A stretch of DNA of 64,000 bases. It comes from Mycobacterium sp. GA-1841 (lineage in GTDB: Bacteria; Actinomycetota; Actinomycetes; Mycobacteriales; Mycobacteriaceae). Shown piece after piece: positions 19,414-29,001 of this stretch. Each line of letters starts with the position of its first letter. Positions within the stretch are counted from its first letter, which is position 1. The notes under the pieces are model-generated. The model had not been told where the DNA came from. It did not search any database and worked only from the letters and a program-made list of their open reading frames with translations. Where the stretch lies: the NCBI RefSeq assembly GCF_001954135.1, contig NZ_MBEQ01000017.1:62001-126000 (forward strand), read 5' to 3'. The position numbers and the translations under genes were made by a program.

Positions 19414-19824
19414 ATGACGACCAACCTCGACGCTCGGCTCGCCACCTACGCGCCCGCCGCCATTGGGATCTTCCGCATCGTGTTCGGCCTGCTCTTCACG
19501 ATTCACGGCACCTCCAAGCTCTTTGCCTGGCCCGTCGACATGGGGAGCGGCGCCGCATCGGTCGGCTCCTGGCCGGTCTGGTACGCGGGTGTGCTCGAAC
19601 TCGTGCTGGGCCTGCTGATCCTGGTCGGTCTGTTCACTCGGATCGCCGCCTTCATCGCCGCCGGGCAGATGGCGGTGGCTTACTTCTGGCAGCACCAGCC
19701 CCAGGCACTGTGGCCCTCGGAGAATGGCGGTGAGGTTGCGGTGCTGTACTGCTTCGGCTTCCTGCTGTTGGTCGGGATCGGCAGCGGCGCATTCGCCGTG
19801 GACGCCGCGCGCAACAAGACCTAG
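19414..19824 (+). CDS. DoxX-family membrane protein
   Basis: Four-helix membrane protein of 136 aa of the DoxX/SURF4 type. The helices are around IGIFRIVFGLLFTIHGTSKL, WYAGVLELVLGLLILVGLF, IAAFIAAGQMAVAYFWQH and VAVLYCFGFLLLVGIGSGAF, with the family His-Gly and Lys in the first. M. tuberculosis DoxX was reported to take part in a membrane redox complex with SodA and SseA; whether this copy does is unknown. A GTG at 19378 that overlaps the dtd stop as GTGA would add 12 residues; the ATG at 19414 gives the more normal N-terminus. It ends over the last bases of the convergent LLM gene. Confidence 0.88.
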   Translation: MTTNLDARLATYAPAAIGIFRIVFGLLFTIHGTSKLFAWPVDMGSGAASVGSWPVWYAGVLELVLGLLILVGLFTRIAAFIAAGQMAVAYFWQHQPQALWPSENGGEVAVLYCFGFLLLVGIGSGAFAVDAARNKT

Positions 19825-20678
19825 TCCAGCGCCAGATCCTCACGGAACCGCTTCATCCCGTCGATCTTTTCGCCCAGCGTGGCTGCGGGGCCGGCGTAGA
19901 ACATCCACGGCATGGTGATGACGCCCTGGATACCGCCGGCCTCCGCCCGCGCGTAATGCTCGGCGGTGAAGGCATCGGTCAACGGCGTGATGATGGTGAA
20001 ATCGTCCATCGTCAAACCGTTTTCGGCGCGCAGCCGACGTAGCTGGTCGGCCCGTTGAAGCGCGTCCTCGGTGGAGATCAGATCGCCGATCCAGCCATCG
20101 TGACGGGCCGCGCGGCGCAGTGCGATGTCGGACAATCCCCCGACGTAGATCGGGATCGGCGGCGGCGTGGGCTCCATTTCCAATCGTGGGGCGGAGTAGA
20201 ACTCGCCGTCGAATTCCGTCCACCCGGGCGCCCACAACTCTTTCATCAACGCGAGCATCTCGTCCGTGCGCTTGCCGCGTCGCGCGAACTGCTGACCCAA
20301 CAGTTCGAATTCGTCCTCGCACCAGCCGACCCCGACGCCCAGTTCCAACCGCCCGCCGGCGAGATAGGCCGCGGTGCCGATGGCTTTGGCAGCCGAGTAC
20401 GGGTCGCGCATCGCCGGCAGGTAGACCGTGGTGACAAACTTCAGCCGGGATGTGACGAGCGCCAACGCCCCGATCATCACCCACGGGTCCGGCCAATCGG
20501 TGAACGCCTCCCAGCGCCGCTTGCCGTCCTTGGTGTAGGGATACGGGGTTCGCAGCGTCTCCAGATTCACCACGTGATCCGGGATGCCCATCCCGTCGTA
20601 ACCGAGATCATCTGCGGCCCTGGCTACTTCGACGGCCTCGCGGGTGTCCATGAAGGCCGTGCTGACGTAGAACCTCAC
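19821..20678 (-). CDS. LLM-class F420-dependent oxidoreductase
   Basis: Luciferase-like TIM barrel of about 285 aa. The family's TIGR03619/TIGR03854-type features are visible: DDLGYDGMGIPDHV near the N-terminus, TTVYLPAMRDPYSAAKAIGTA, RLELGVGVGWCEDEFELLG near residue 110, KRTDEMLALMKELW and PIPIYVGGLSDIALRRAARHDGWIG. Mycobacteria use such enzymes with cofactor F420 for hydride transfer; the substrate is not predictable. The GTG at 20678 is chosen because it overlaps the thioesterase stop (GTGA) and restores the first beta strand (RFYVSTAF), even though the frame is open to 20846. Confidence 0.9.
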   Translation of the reverse strand: MRFYVSTAFMDTREAVEVARAADDLGYDGMGIPDHVVNLETLRTPYPYTKDGKRRWEAFTDWPDPWVMIGALALVTSRLKFVTTVYLPAMRDPYSAAKAIGTAAYLAGGRLELGVGVGWCEDEFELLGQQFARRGKRTDEMLALMKELWAPGWTEFDGEFYSAPRLEMEPTPPPIPIYVGGLSDIALRRAARHDGWIGDLISTEDALQRADQLRRLRAENGLTMDDFTIITPLTDAFTAEHYARAEAGGIQGVITMPWMFYAGPAATLGEKIDGMKRFREDLALD

Positions 20679-21304
20679 CCGGCGTTCCGCGCCCAAGCCG
20701 GGGTGATGAAGACGCCTTCGGCCTCGACGGTGATTCCGTCCGCGTCGCTGATATGGCCCCGCGCAAAGGTTTTGACGCCTTCCGTCCGGTCGATGTACGC
20801 CTCGGCGCGCAACGATCCCAGGGGTGTGCCGCGGCGGTACCGGCAAGTGATGGTGCCCGTGTACCGCGGTTCGTTCAGTCCACCGCTGGCCACCTCGCCG
20901 AGAATGTGGTCGAGCACCAGGGCGCAGATGCCACCGTGCACCCAGCCCAGTGGGCCTTCATAGGCCGCACCGAGCACGAATTCGCTCCAGCAGCTGCCAT
21001 CTTCGGCATGCTCGATGACCAATGGTGGGGCCAGCGCGTTGCGCAGTCCGACGACCGGATTCGCCCACACCACGGGCCTACCGGTCTCGGCGTGCACCAT
21101 CGCGTGGGGACCGTCCCGCTGTTTTCGACGCAGCGTCGCCGCGATGGCCTCGACGGCAGCGGTGGCCTCGGCGATGGTCTGCGGGTCCACCTCGGTGCGC
21201 ACGCCCGCGTCGACGAGATCACGCATCGCCCGGGCGAACGGCTCGTAGACGGCTTCGAGTCGATCGTGCTCGGCGGCGGAGAGGACGTCGAACGTATGGT
21301 TCAT
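20675..21304 (-). CDS. Hotdog-fold thioesterase (PaaI-like)
   Basis: 209 aa. The N-terminal half is helical (LSAAEHDRLEAVYEPFARAM). The C-terminal half is a hotdog domain with the typical YEGPLGWVHGGICALVLDHILGE block, where the conserved His-Gly-Gly precedes the long central helix, and strands TGTITCRYRRGTPLGSL and EGVFITP. The probable activity is hydrolysis of an acyl-CoA. It is coupled to the LLM oxidoreductase gene by a GTGA overlap and lies 63 bp after glnE on the same strand. The two enzymes may act in one degradative step. Confidence 0.85.
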   Translation of the reverse strand: MNHTFDVLSAAEHDRLEAVYEPFARAMRDLVDAGVRTEVDPQTIAEATAAVEAIAATLRRKQRDGPHAMVHAETGRPVVWANPVVGLRNALAPPLVIEHAEDGSCWSEFVLGAAYEGPLGWVHGGICALVLDHILGEVASGGLNEPRYTGTITCRYRRGTPLGSLRAEAYIDRTEGVKTFARGHISDADGITVEAEGVFITPAWARNAG

Positions 21305-21367
21305 AGACGTACTTACTATCAGGTGTTCCAGCGCCGGGGTACTCAGCCCCTCCAGCCCCTTGGCGGC

Positions 21368-24300
21368 TCAGCCGCCGAAAATCTTGAGGACCACACCCTT
21401 CGCCCGCCGCGTCACCCTCAGGTAGTTGTCCAGGAACTCACCACCGTCGTCGCTGCCCCAGCCGGCGGCCAAGGCCACGGCATTGAGCTGGCGACCCGGC
21501 CCGGGCAGCTGATCGGTCGGCTTGCCGCGCACCAGTACCAGCGCGTTGCGGGCCCGCGTCGCCGTCAACCAGGCGTCGCGCAGCAGTTCCACGTCACTTT
21601 CGGCGACCAACTCGGCCGCGCCGATGGCATCGAGGGCCTGCAGCGTCGAGGTGTTGTGCAGCGCCGGGACTTCGTGGGCGTGTCGCAGCTGCAACAACTG
21701 CACGGTCCATTCGATGTCGGCCAGACCGCCGCGCCCCAGCTTGGTGTGAGTGTTGGGATCGGCGCCGCGAGGCAGACGTTCGGCATCCACCCGGGCCTTG
21801 ATCCGGCGGATCTCCTGCACGGCCTCGGCCGATACCCCACCGGAGGGGTACCGAGTCTTGTCGGCGATGAGCAGGAAGCGCTCTCCGAGCTCCAGATCGC
21901 CTGCGACGCTGTGTGCCCGCAACAGCGCCTGGATCTCCCAGGGCTGCGCCCACTGCTCGTAGTAGGCCGCATAAGAGGCCAACGTGCGGACCAGTGGCCC
22001 GTTGCGCCCCTCGGGACGCAACCCGGTGTCGACCTCCAGCGGCGGATCGGCGCTCGGTGTGCCCAGCAGAGCCCTGACCTGTTCGGCGATGCTCACCGAC
22101 CAGCGCACGGCAGCCGAATCCTCCACCCCGGGCTCCGGCTCGCAGACGAACATCACGTCGGCGTCGGAGCCGTATCCCAGCTCCCCGCCACCGAGCCGGC
22201 CCATACCGATCACCGCGATGCGGGCCGGCGCACCGGATTCGGGGGTGTTGGCCCGGATCACGGCGTTCAGCGCGGCCTGCAACACCGCCACCCACACCGC
22301 GGTCAGCGCCCGGCACACATCGGTCACGTCGAGTAAGCCGAGCACGTCGGCCGACGCGATGCGGGCCAGCTCCCGACGTCGCAGCGTGCGCGCGGCCGCG
22401 ATGCCGCGCACCGGGTCGGAGTGCCGCCCGGCCGAGGCCACCAGCGCGCGCGCCACACTGTCGGGTTCACCGTCGAGCAGTTTCGGGCCGTTGGGACCGT
22501 CGGCGTAGAGCTGAATCACCTCCGGGGCACGCATCAGCAGCTCGGGGATGTAGGCCGAGGTGCCCAGCACCCGCATCAGGCGCTTGGCCACCGCGCCCTC
22601 GTCGCGCAGGGTCGACAGATACCACCGCTGCTCGGCCAGCTCCTCACTGATCCGCCGGTAGGCCAGCAGGCCGGCATCCGGATCGGGCGTATCCGACAGC
22701 CAGTCCAGCAGAGTCGGCAGCAGCACCTGTTGTACCCGGCCTCGGCGCCCGCTCTCACCGGTGAGCGCGGCCAGGTGGGTCAACGCGCTCTGCGGGCCCT
22801 CGTAACCCAGTGCGGCGAGCTGACGTTCGGCCGCCTCCGTACTCATCCCGGTGCCGATTCCCACCGCGGGCTGGCCTACCGATTCGAGCAGCGGCTGATA
22901 GAAGAGCTTGGCGTGCAGCCGTGACACCCGCATGCTCTGCCGCTTGAGCTCCTCGCGCAGCACGCCTTGGGCATCGTGGCGACCGTCGGGCCGGACGTGT
23001 GCGGCCCGAGCCAGCCAACGGTATGCCTCGTCGTCGTTGTCGTCGGGCAGCATGTGGGTGCGTTTCAGCCGCTGCAATTGGAGGCGGTGCTCGAGCAGAC
23101 GCAGGAATTCGTAGGAGGCGGTCATGTTGGCGGCGTCGTCGCGCCCGACGTAACCGCCCTCGCCGAGCGCGGCCAGCGCATCGACCGTGGAGGCCACGTG
23201 CAGCGCATCGTCGTTGCGGCCGTGGACCAATTGCAGGAGCTGGACGGCGAATTCGACGTCTCGTAGGCCCCCGGTGCCCAGTTTGAGTTCGCGGGCGCGC
23301 ACCCCGGCGGGGACGAGTTCTTCGACGCGGCGGCGCATCGCCTGGACCTCGGGGACGAAATCCTCGCGCTCGCAGGCCGACCAGACCATGGGCATCAGGG
23401 CGTCGATGTAGTCCTGGCCCAGCTGCGCGTCGCCCGCGGCGGGTCGTGCCTTGAGCAGGGCCTGGAACTCCCAGGTCTTGGCCCACCGCTGATAGTAGGC
23501 GATGTGGGCGTCCAGGGTCCGGACCAGTTGGCCGCGTTTGCCTTCCGGGCGCAACGCGGCATCGACTTCGAAGAAGGCGTCGGCGGCAAAGCGCATCATC
23601 TCGCCGGCCACCCGGGTGGCGGTGGCCAGGTTGTCGTCACCGGAATCATCGTCGACGAGGGATTCCCCGACGAAGATGATGTCGACATCGCTGACGTAAT
23701 TCAGTTCGCGCGCACCGCATTTGCCCATGGCGATGACGGCGAGACGGGGTTCGGGCCCGTCCTCGCACACGGCCCGGGTGGCCACCGTCAGCGCTGCGCT
23801 CAGCGCGGCGTCGGCCAGGTCAGACAGGTGCGCGGCCACCTCGACGAACGGCAGCACCGGCTCGTTCTCGACGGTCGAGGCGACGTCCAGGGCGGCCAGT
23901 ACCAGCAGCCGGTCCCGATACAGGTCGCGTAGTGGGGGCACGGCAGCACCTGTGCCACGGTCGATTTCGACACTGCGGGCGGCGGCGGTGAAGATCTCGC
24001 GCAACTCGGTGGGTCCGGCCAGTGTCACGTCACCGGCCAGCAGTCGCCACGACTCGGGATGGGCCACCAGATGATCGCCCAGGGCCAGTGAGGAACCCAG
24101 GACGCCGAACAGCCGGCCACGCAGGGCACGGTCGCTCAGCAGCGTCCGGTTGAGTTCATTCCAGTCCGCCTCGTCGAGCTCGTCGGCCAGGCGGACCATG
24201 GCCAGCAGCGCGATGTCGGCGTCGGGTGCGCGCGACAGCGACCACAGCAGCTCGACGTGCGCCTCGGTGTTCCAGCCGAGCCGATCGAGTTCGGCGGTGG

Positions 24301-24376
24301 CCTGCGGATGCACCAGCCCGAGCCGACCGACGCTGGGCAGTTTCGGGCGATCGGTTGCAGGCTTGGGCACGTTCAC
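21368..24376 (-). CDS. glnE: Glutamine synthetase adenylyltransferase / adenylyl-removing enzyme
   Basis: Large bifunctional regulator of GlnA1 (1002 aa). The two nucleotidyltransferase domains are both intact: the N-terminal one has [20 protein letters not shown] near residue 220, the C-terminal one [20 protein letters not shown] near residue 720, each followed by a DxD-type LRPEG segment. The two [12 protein letters not shown] and [12 protein letters not shown] helices repeat the domain duplication. The start is GTG 24376, with a second in-frame GTG at 24370. It is 37 bp after glnA2, hence probably one operon. Confidence 0.96.
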   Translation of the reverse strand: MNVPKPATDRPKLPSVGRLGLVHPQATAELDRLGWNTEAHVELLWSLSRAPDADIALLAMVRLADELDEADWNELNRTLLSDRALRGRLFGVLGSSLALGDHLVAHPESWRLLAGDVTLAGPTELREIFTAAARSVEIDRGTGAAVPPLRDLYRDRLLVLAALDVASTVENEPVLPFVEVAAHLSDLADAALSAALTVATRAVCEDGPEPRLAVIAMGKCGARELNYVSDVDIIFVGESLVDDDSGDDNLATATRVAGEMMRFAADAFFEVDAALRPEGKRGQLVRTLDAHIAYYQRWAKTWEFQALLKARPAAGDAQLGQDYIDALMPMVWSACEREDFVPEVQAMRRRVEELVPAGVRARELKLGTGGLRDVEFAVQLLQLVHGRNDDALHVASTVDALAALGEGGYVGRDDAANMTASYEFLRLLEHRLQLQRLKRTHMLPDDNDDEAYRWLARAAHVRPDGRHDAQGVLREELKRQSMRVSRLHAKLFYQPLLESVGQPAVGIGTGMSTEAAERQLAALGYEGPQSALTHLAALTGESGRRGRVQQVLLPTLLDWLSDTPDPDAGLLAYRRISEELAEQRWYLSTLRDEGAVAKRLMRVLGTSAYIPELLMRAPEVIQLYADGPNGPKLLDGEPDSVARALVASAGRHSDPVRGIAAARTLRRRELARIASADVLGLLDVTDVCRALTAVWVAVLQAALNAVIRANTPESGAPARIAVIGMGRLGGGELGYGSDADVMFVCEPEPGVEDSAAVRWSVSIAEQVRALLGTPSADPPLEVDTGLRPEGRNGPLVRTLASYAAYYEQWAQPWEIQALLRAHSVAGDLELGERFLLIADKTRYPSGGVSAEAVQEIRRIKARVDAERLPRGADPNTHTKLGRGGLADIEWTVQLLQLRHAHEVPALHNTSTLQALDAIGAAELVAESDVELLRDAWLTATRARNALVLVRGKPTDQLPGPGRQLNAVALAAGWGSDDGGEFLDNYLRVTRRAKGVVLKIFGG

Positions 24377-24413
24377 GACGGTAGCGCACGAAGCGCCGGC
24401 ACCGCCGCGGCAC

Positions 24414-25754
24414 TCAGAGCGAGAGGTAGTTCTTCAACTCGTAGGGCGTCACGTGGCTGCGGTAGTTCTCCCACTCGGCGCGCTTGTTGCGCAGGAAGTA
24501 GTCGAAGACGTGCTCCCCCAACGCTTCCGCGACGAGCTCGGAGCCCTCCATGGCCTCCAGCGCGTTGCCGAGGCTGGACGGCAACTCGCGGTAGCCCATG
24601 GCGCGCCGCTCCTCGGACGTCAGGCTCCAGACGTCATCCTCGGCTTGCGGACCCAGCACGTAGCCCTTCTCGACACCGCGAAGACCGGCGGCCAGCAGCA
24701 CCGCGAACGTCAGGTACGGGTTGCAGGCCGAGTCGGGGCTGCGGACCTCGACGCGTCGCGACGAGGCCTTGCGCGGCGTGTACATCGGAACCCGCACCAG
24801 CGCCGAACGGTTGGCCGCGCCCCAGGACGCCGCGGTGGGCGCCTCGCCGCCGTGGATCAGGCGCTTGTAGGAGTTCACCCACTGGTTGGTGACGGCGCTG
24901 ATCTCGCTGGCATGCTCCAGGATCCCGGCGATGAAGGACTTCGCGACATCGGAGAGCTGCAGGGGGTCGTCAGGGCTGTGGAAGGCGTTGGTGTCGCCTT
25001 CGAACAGGCTCATGTGCGTGTGCATGGCCGAACCGGGATGCTCGGCGAACGGCTTGGGCATGAACGAGGCCCGCACCCCCTCGCCGAGGGCCACCTCTTT
25101 GACCACGTAGCGGAACGTCATCACGTTGTCGGCCATCGACAGCGCATCGGCGTAGCGCAGGTCGATCTCCTGCTGGCCCGGCGCGCCCTCGTGGTGGCTG
25201 AACTCCACCGAGATGCCCATCTGCTCCAGGGCGTCGATGGCGTGCCGGCGGAAGTTGGGGGCGGTGTCGTGCACGGCCTGATCGAAGTAGCCGCCGTTGT
25301 CCGCCGGGACAGGCGGGTTGCCGTCGTCTTCACCGGGCCGGAGGAGGAAGAACTCGATCTCGGGGTGCACATAGCAGGAGAATCCGAGGTCGCTGGCCTT
25401 GGCCAGTTGCCGGCGCAGCACGTGCCGCGAGTCCGCCCACGACGGCGAGCCGTCGGGCATGGTGATGTCGCAGAACATGCGCGCCGAATGGTGCTGGCCT
25501 CCGCTGGTGGTCCAGGGCAGCACCTGGAACGTGGAGGGGTCGGGCCGCGCCACGGTGTCGGATTCCGAGACCCGGGCGAAGCCCTCGATCGACGAGCCGT
25601 CGAATCCGATCCCCTCCTCGAACGCGCCCTCGAGTTCGGCGGGCGCGATCGCCACCGACTTGAGGTAGCCGAGCACGTCGGTGAACCACAACCGAACGAA
25701 CCGGATATCGCGTTCCTCCAGGGTGCGCAGCACGAATTCCTTCTGGCGGTCCAT
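24414..25754 (-). CDS. glnA2: Glutamine synthetase paralogue GlnA2
   Basis: 446 aa GSI-alpha type enzyme, shorter than GlnA1 and lacking an equivalent of the adenylylation tyrosine region KDLYELPP (here the segment reads [10 protein letters not shown]). The N-terminus [19 protein letters not shown], chosen at ATG 25754, matches M. tuberculosis GlnA2; the open frame goes further to 25802. GS motifs [20 protein letters not shown] and [16 protein letters not shown] are present. From the family, GlnA2 is not the main assimilatory enzyme and its role in vivo is less clear. It heads a minus-strand run with glnE. Confidence 0.94.
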   Translation of the reverse strand: MDRQKEFVLRTLEERDIRFVRLWFTDVLGYLKSVAIAPAELEGAFEEGIGFDGSSIEGFARVSESDTVARPDPSTFQVLPWTTSGGQHHSARMFCDITMPDGSPSWADSRHVLRRQLAKASDLGFSCYVHPEIEFFLLRPGEDDGNPPVPADNGGYFDQAVHDTAPNFRRHAIDALEQMGISVEFSHHEGAPGQQEIDLRYADALSMADNVMTFRYVVKEVALGEGVRASFMPKPFAEHPGSAMHTHMSLFEGDTNAFHSPDDPLQLSDVAKSFIAGILEHASEISAVTNQWVNSYKRLIHGGEAPTAASWGAANRSALVRVPMYTPRKASSRRVEVRSPDSACNPYLTFAVLLAAGLRGVEKGYVLGPQAEDDVWSLTSEERRAMGYRELPSSLGNALEAMEGSELVAEALGEHVFDYFLRNKRAEWENYRSHVTPYELKNYLSL

Positions 25755-25805
25755 GCCCGCAGCGTAGGCACCGGCTGTTAAATCTGTGTTACGGCCCTGC
25801 AAGAG

Positions 25806-27395
25806 TTAGCAGGAGAGGTTGCCCGGCGAGGTTTGGTCGACGAAGAAGTTCAGCACTGCCGTGTCGACGCAGGCGTCCCCGTTGAACACCACGGTGTGTT
25901 GCGTGCCGGTGAACGAGATCAGTGCCGCACCCATTTGCCGGGCGAGGTCCACACCGGCCTGGTACGGCGTGGCCGGGTCGCCGGTGGTGGACACCACCAC
26001 GACCTTTCCCGGACCGGGCCCGGTCACCGGGTGAGGCACGGAGGTGGCCGGCACCGGCCACAGGGCGCAGATGTCGCGGGGCGCGTACCCGGTGAACTCG
26101 CCGTAGGCCATGAACGGTGCCGCGGCACGCAGCTGCCGATCGGCGTCGGCCCACACCGCCGGGTCGGTCGGGAACGGCGAATCGACACATCGGATCGCGG
26201 TGAATGCATCCTGCAGGTTCCGGTAGTGACCGGCCTCGTCGCGGTGCCAGTAGTCGTCGGCCAGCAGCAACAGGTCACCCGGATCGGTGCCACGCGTCAA
26301 TCCCAGCAGGCCGCTGGTCAGGTAGGGCCAGTACCGCGCCGAGTACAAGGCGTTGCCGGTGCCGGTGATGGCGTCGGCATAGCCGAGCCCGCGCGGATCC
26401 GACGTGGGTCTCGGGGCCGTCGCCAGCGGATCCACCAGGCGCTGGAAGCGGCTGGTGAACTGGGCCGGGTCGGTGCCGAGCGGACAGTCCGTGGATTTCG
26501 CGCAGTCCGCGGCGTAGGTGTCGAACGCCTTTTGGAACCCGGCCAACTGGCGGATGTTCTTGGTGATCGGGTCCAGGCTGGGATCGATGGCACCGTCGAG
26601 CACCATGGTGCGAATCCGGTTGCCGAACTGTTCGGCGTAGGCACCGCCCAACTCGGTGCCATAGGAGAAGCCAAGGTAGTTGATCTGGTCTTCACCCAAA
26701 GCCGCCCGCACCGCATCCATGTCCCGTACCGCCGAAGCGGTGCCGATGTTGGCCAAGAACGGTGCGCCCATGCGGTCCAGGCACTGCTGCGCGAACTGCC
26801 GGTAGAGGGCTTCGATGTGCGCGACGCCGGCCGGGCTGTAGTCGGCCATGGGTTCGCGACGGTAGGCGTCGATCTCGGCGTCGGTGCGGCAGCGCAACTG
26901 CGGCGTGGAGTGCCCGACGCCGCGCGGGTCGAACCCGACCAGATCGAAATGATCGGTGAGCGGCGACCCGGCCAGTGCGGCCCCCATGCCGGCCACGGTG
27001 TCCACCGCGGAAGCACCGGGACCGCCGGGGTTGATGAACAGTGCGCCGATCCGCTGCCCGCTGGCCGGTATCCGGATCACCGCCAATTGTGGTTGTGCAC
27101 CTTGAGGATCCGGAGAGTTCCAGTCCAGCGGAACTGCCACGGTGGCGCATTGCGCGGTGGGGATCGTCGCCGGATCCTGCACCCATTGGGCGCAGCTTCC
27201 CCACTCCGGCGCCGATCCCGGCGATGCCTGCGCGACCGGCTGCCCGATCGGACCCACCACTGCGGTCATGCCGAGCAGTGCGGCCCAGAACACCCTCGCT
27301 GCTCGACCGTCCGCCCACCGCACGGCTGCCATGGTCGCACGGCGGCCGCCGTGGGGTCTGCTCCTGAGTCCGAGCGGAAATCGGCCGGAGATCAT
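25806..27395 (-). CDS. Secreted serine hydrolase of the tripeptidyl aminopeptidase family (Rv2223c-like)
   Basis: 529-aa exported alpha/beta hydrolase, paralogous to the next gene. GAGAAGG lies eight bases before the ATG at 27395; the signal peptide core is FWAALLGMTAVVGPIGQPVAQA, ending at an AxA site, and there is no lipobox. The catalytic triad is readable: Ser in YLGFSYGTELGG, Asp in VVVSTTGDPATPYQAG and His in GTQHTVVF. The oxyanion motif is INPGGPGAS. It presumably hydrolyses peptides in the cell envelope. It follows the caeA gene by 26 bp, so the tandem pair is probably transcribed together. Confidence 0.92.
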   Translation of the reverse strand: MISGRFPLGLRSRPHGGRRATMAAVRWADGRAARVFWAALLGMTAVVGPIGQPVAQASPGSAPEWGSCAQWVQDPATIPTAQCATVAVPLDWNSPDPQGAQPQLAVIRIPASGQRIGALFINPGGPGASAVDTVAGMGAALAGSPLTDHFDLVGFDPRGVGHSTPQLRCRTDAEIDAYRREPMADYSPAGVAHIEALYRQFAQQCLDRMGAPFLANIGTASAVRDMDAVRAALGEDQINYLGFSYGTELGGAYAEQFGNRIRTMVLDGAIDPSLDPITKNIRQLAGFQKAFDTYAADCAKSTDCPLGTDPAQFTSRFQRLVDPLATAPRPTSDPRGLGYADAITGTGNALYSARYWPYLTSGLLGLTRGTDPGDLLLLADDYWHRDEAGHYRNLQDAFTAIRCVDSPFPTDPAVWADADRQLRAAAPFMAYGEFTGYAPRDICALWPVPATSVPHPVTGPGPGKVVVVSTTGDPATPYQAGVDLARQMGAALISFTGTQHTVVFNGDACVDTAVLNFFVDQTSPGNLSC

Positions 27396-27421
27396 CCGGT
27401 GACCTTCTCGGCCGGGCGCGG

Positions 27422-28936
27422 TCAGCAGCGGGTTCCGGCAGGCGGCACCGTCACGTCGATCAGATAGGTCGCGGCGATGTCGTCGATGCACTTGTTGCCC
27501 TGGAACACCACCGTGTGCTGGGTGCCCTCGAAGGTCACCAGGGTGCCGTCGAGTTGCCGAGCCAGGTCCACCCCGGCCTGGTACGGCGTCGCCGGGTCGT
27601 TGGTGGTCGAGACGACCAACGTCGGAGGCAGACCCTGCACCGAGATCTCGTGCGGCTTGCTGGTGGGCGGCACCGGCCAGAAGGCACACGTGCCGAGGGG
27701 CGCATGGCCGGTGAACTCGCCGTAGCTCATGAACGGGGCCACCTCACGGGCGCGGCGGTCCTCCTCGACGACGGTGGCCCGGTCGGTGATGGCGGGCTTG
27801 TCCACGCAGTTCACCGCGACCCGCACATCGGTCGAATTGTTGTAGTGGCCGTTGGCATCTCGACCCATGTAGAGGTCGGCCAGCGCCAGCATCACGTCGC
27901 CGTTGCCCTTCTTGAGCCCGGTCAGGCCCTCGGTCAGGTGGCGCCACAGGTTCGGTGAGTACAGCGGCAGGATGGTGCCCACGGTGGCGTCGCTGTAGCT
28001 CAGGCCGCGGTCGTCGCGGGTGCGGGCCGGGTGTTCCACGAGCGGGTCGACCAGGCTCTTGTACACCTCGACAGCCTTGGCCGGGTCGGTGCCCAGCGGG
28101 CAGTCGGGATTCTTGGCGCAGTCGGCGGCGTAATCGTCGAAGGCCTTCTGGAACGCCGCCGCCTGCCGGATGTTCTCCTCCACGGGATCGGCGTTGGGGT
28201 CGACGGCGCCGTCGAGAATCATGGCGCGGACCTTCTGCGGGAACTGCTCGGCGTAGGTGGCGCCGATGCGGGTGCCGTAGGAGTAACCCAGGTAGGTCAG
28301 CTTGTCGTCGCCGAGTGCGGCGCGGATCGCGTCGAGGTCCTTGGCGACGTTCTCGGTGCCCACGTTCTCCAGGAACTCGGTGCCCATCTTGTCGACGCAG
28401 CGCTGGACGAACGCCTTGGTTTCGTTCTCCAGGTGCTCGACACCTTCCGGGGTGTATTCCACCGTGGGATCGGCGCGCAGCCGATCGTTGTCCTCGTCGG
28501 AGTTGCACCACACCGCCGGCGTGGAGGAACCCACGCCACGCGGGTCGAACCCGACGATGTCGAAGCGGTCCTTGACCGACTGCGGCAGGCTCGACAGCAG
28601 CGACACCGCCGATTCCACGCCGGACTCACCGGGGCCACCGGGGTTGATCACCAATGAGCCGATCTTCTGACGTGCCGCCGGGAAGCGGATCATCGCCAGC
28701 CGGGCCACGTCACCGTCGGGTTGGGCGTAGTCGACCGGCACCGACAGCATGCCGCATTCGGCTCCGTCGGGGATCTGCACGTGGTCACCGGCACCGGCGT
28801 TGCACGGCAGCCATTGCACCGGCGTGCCGGGCCGGGGCACGGCGATCTGGGCCTGCCCGTCGATCACCTGGGTGCAGCCCGCCGCTGCCAGCGCCGTCAC
28901 CGCCAGCAGCGCGCCGAACCTCGTCCTGACCTTCAT
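27422..28936 (-). CDS. caeA: Cell-envelope serine protease CaeA/Hip1
   Basis: 504-aa lipoprotein hydrolase. The signal MKVRTRFGALLAVTALAAAGC has a lipobox ending at Cys21 from the ATG at 28936; an ATG at 28954 would add six residues. The triad is Ser in YLGYSYGTRIG, Asp in VVSTTNDPATPYQAG and His in FEGTQHTVVFQG. In M. tuberculosis the orthologue Hip1 (Rv2224c) sits at the envelope, cleaves GroEL2 and affects virulence and envelope integrity. The residues around the triad are closer to that protein than to the neighbouring paralogue. Confidence 0.93.
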   Translation of the reverse strand: MKVRTRFGALLAVTALAAAGCTQVIDGQAQIAVPRPGTPVQWLPCNAGAGDHVQIPDGAECGMLSVPVDYAQPDGDVARLAMIRFPAARQKIGSLVINPGGPGESGVESAVSLLSSLPQSVKDRFDIVGFDPRGVGSSTPAVWCNSDEDNDRLRADPTVEYTPEGVEHLENETKAFVQRCVDKMGTEFLENVGTENVAKDLDAIRAALGDDKLTYLGYSYGTRIGATYAEQFPQKVRAMILDGAVDPNADPVEENIRQAAAFQKAFDDYAADCAKNPDCPLGTDPAKAVEVYKSLVDPLVEHPARTRDDRGLSYSDATVGTILPLYSPNLWRHLTEGLTGLKKGNGDVMLALADLYMGRDANGHYNNSTDVRVAVNCVDKPAITDRATVVEEDRRAREVAPFMSYGEFTGHAPLGTCAFWPVPPTSKPHEISVQGLPPTLVVSTTNDPATPYQAGVDLARQLDGTLVTFEGTQHTVVFQGNKCIDDIAATYLIDVTVPPAGTRC

Positions 28937-29001
28937 GGCTGACCATGCTGCCATGGCGTGACATCGCCGCAGGCCCGGCCTACTGGCCGGGGACCGCGAC
29001 A

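Noticed and set aside
24150..25781. 543-codon plus-strand frame over glnA2
   Set aside because: Antisense to a well conserved glutamine synthetase; low-complexity Arg/Val/Gly product with no family features.
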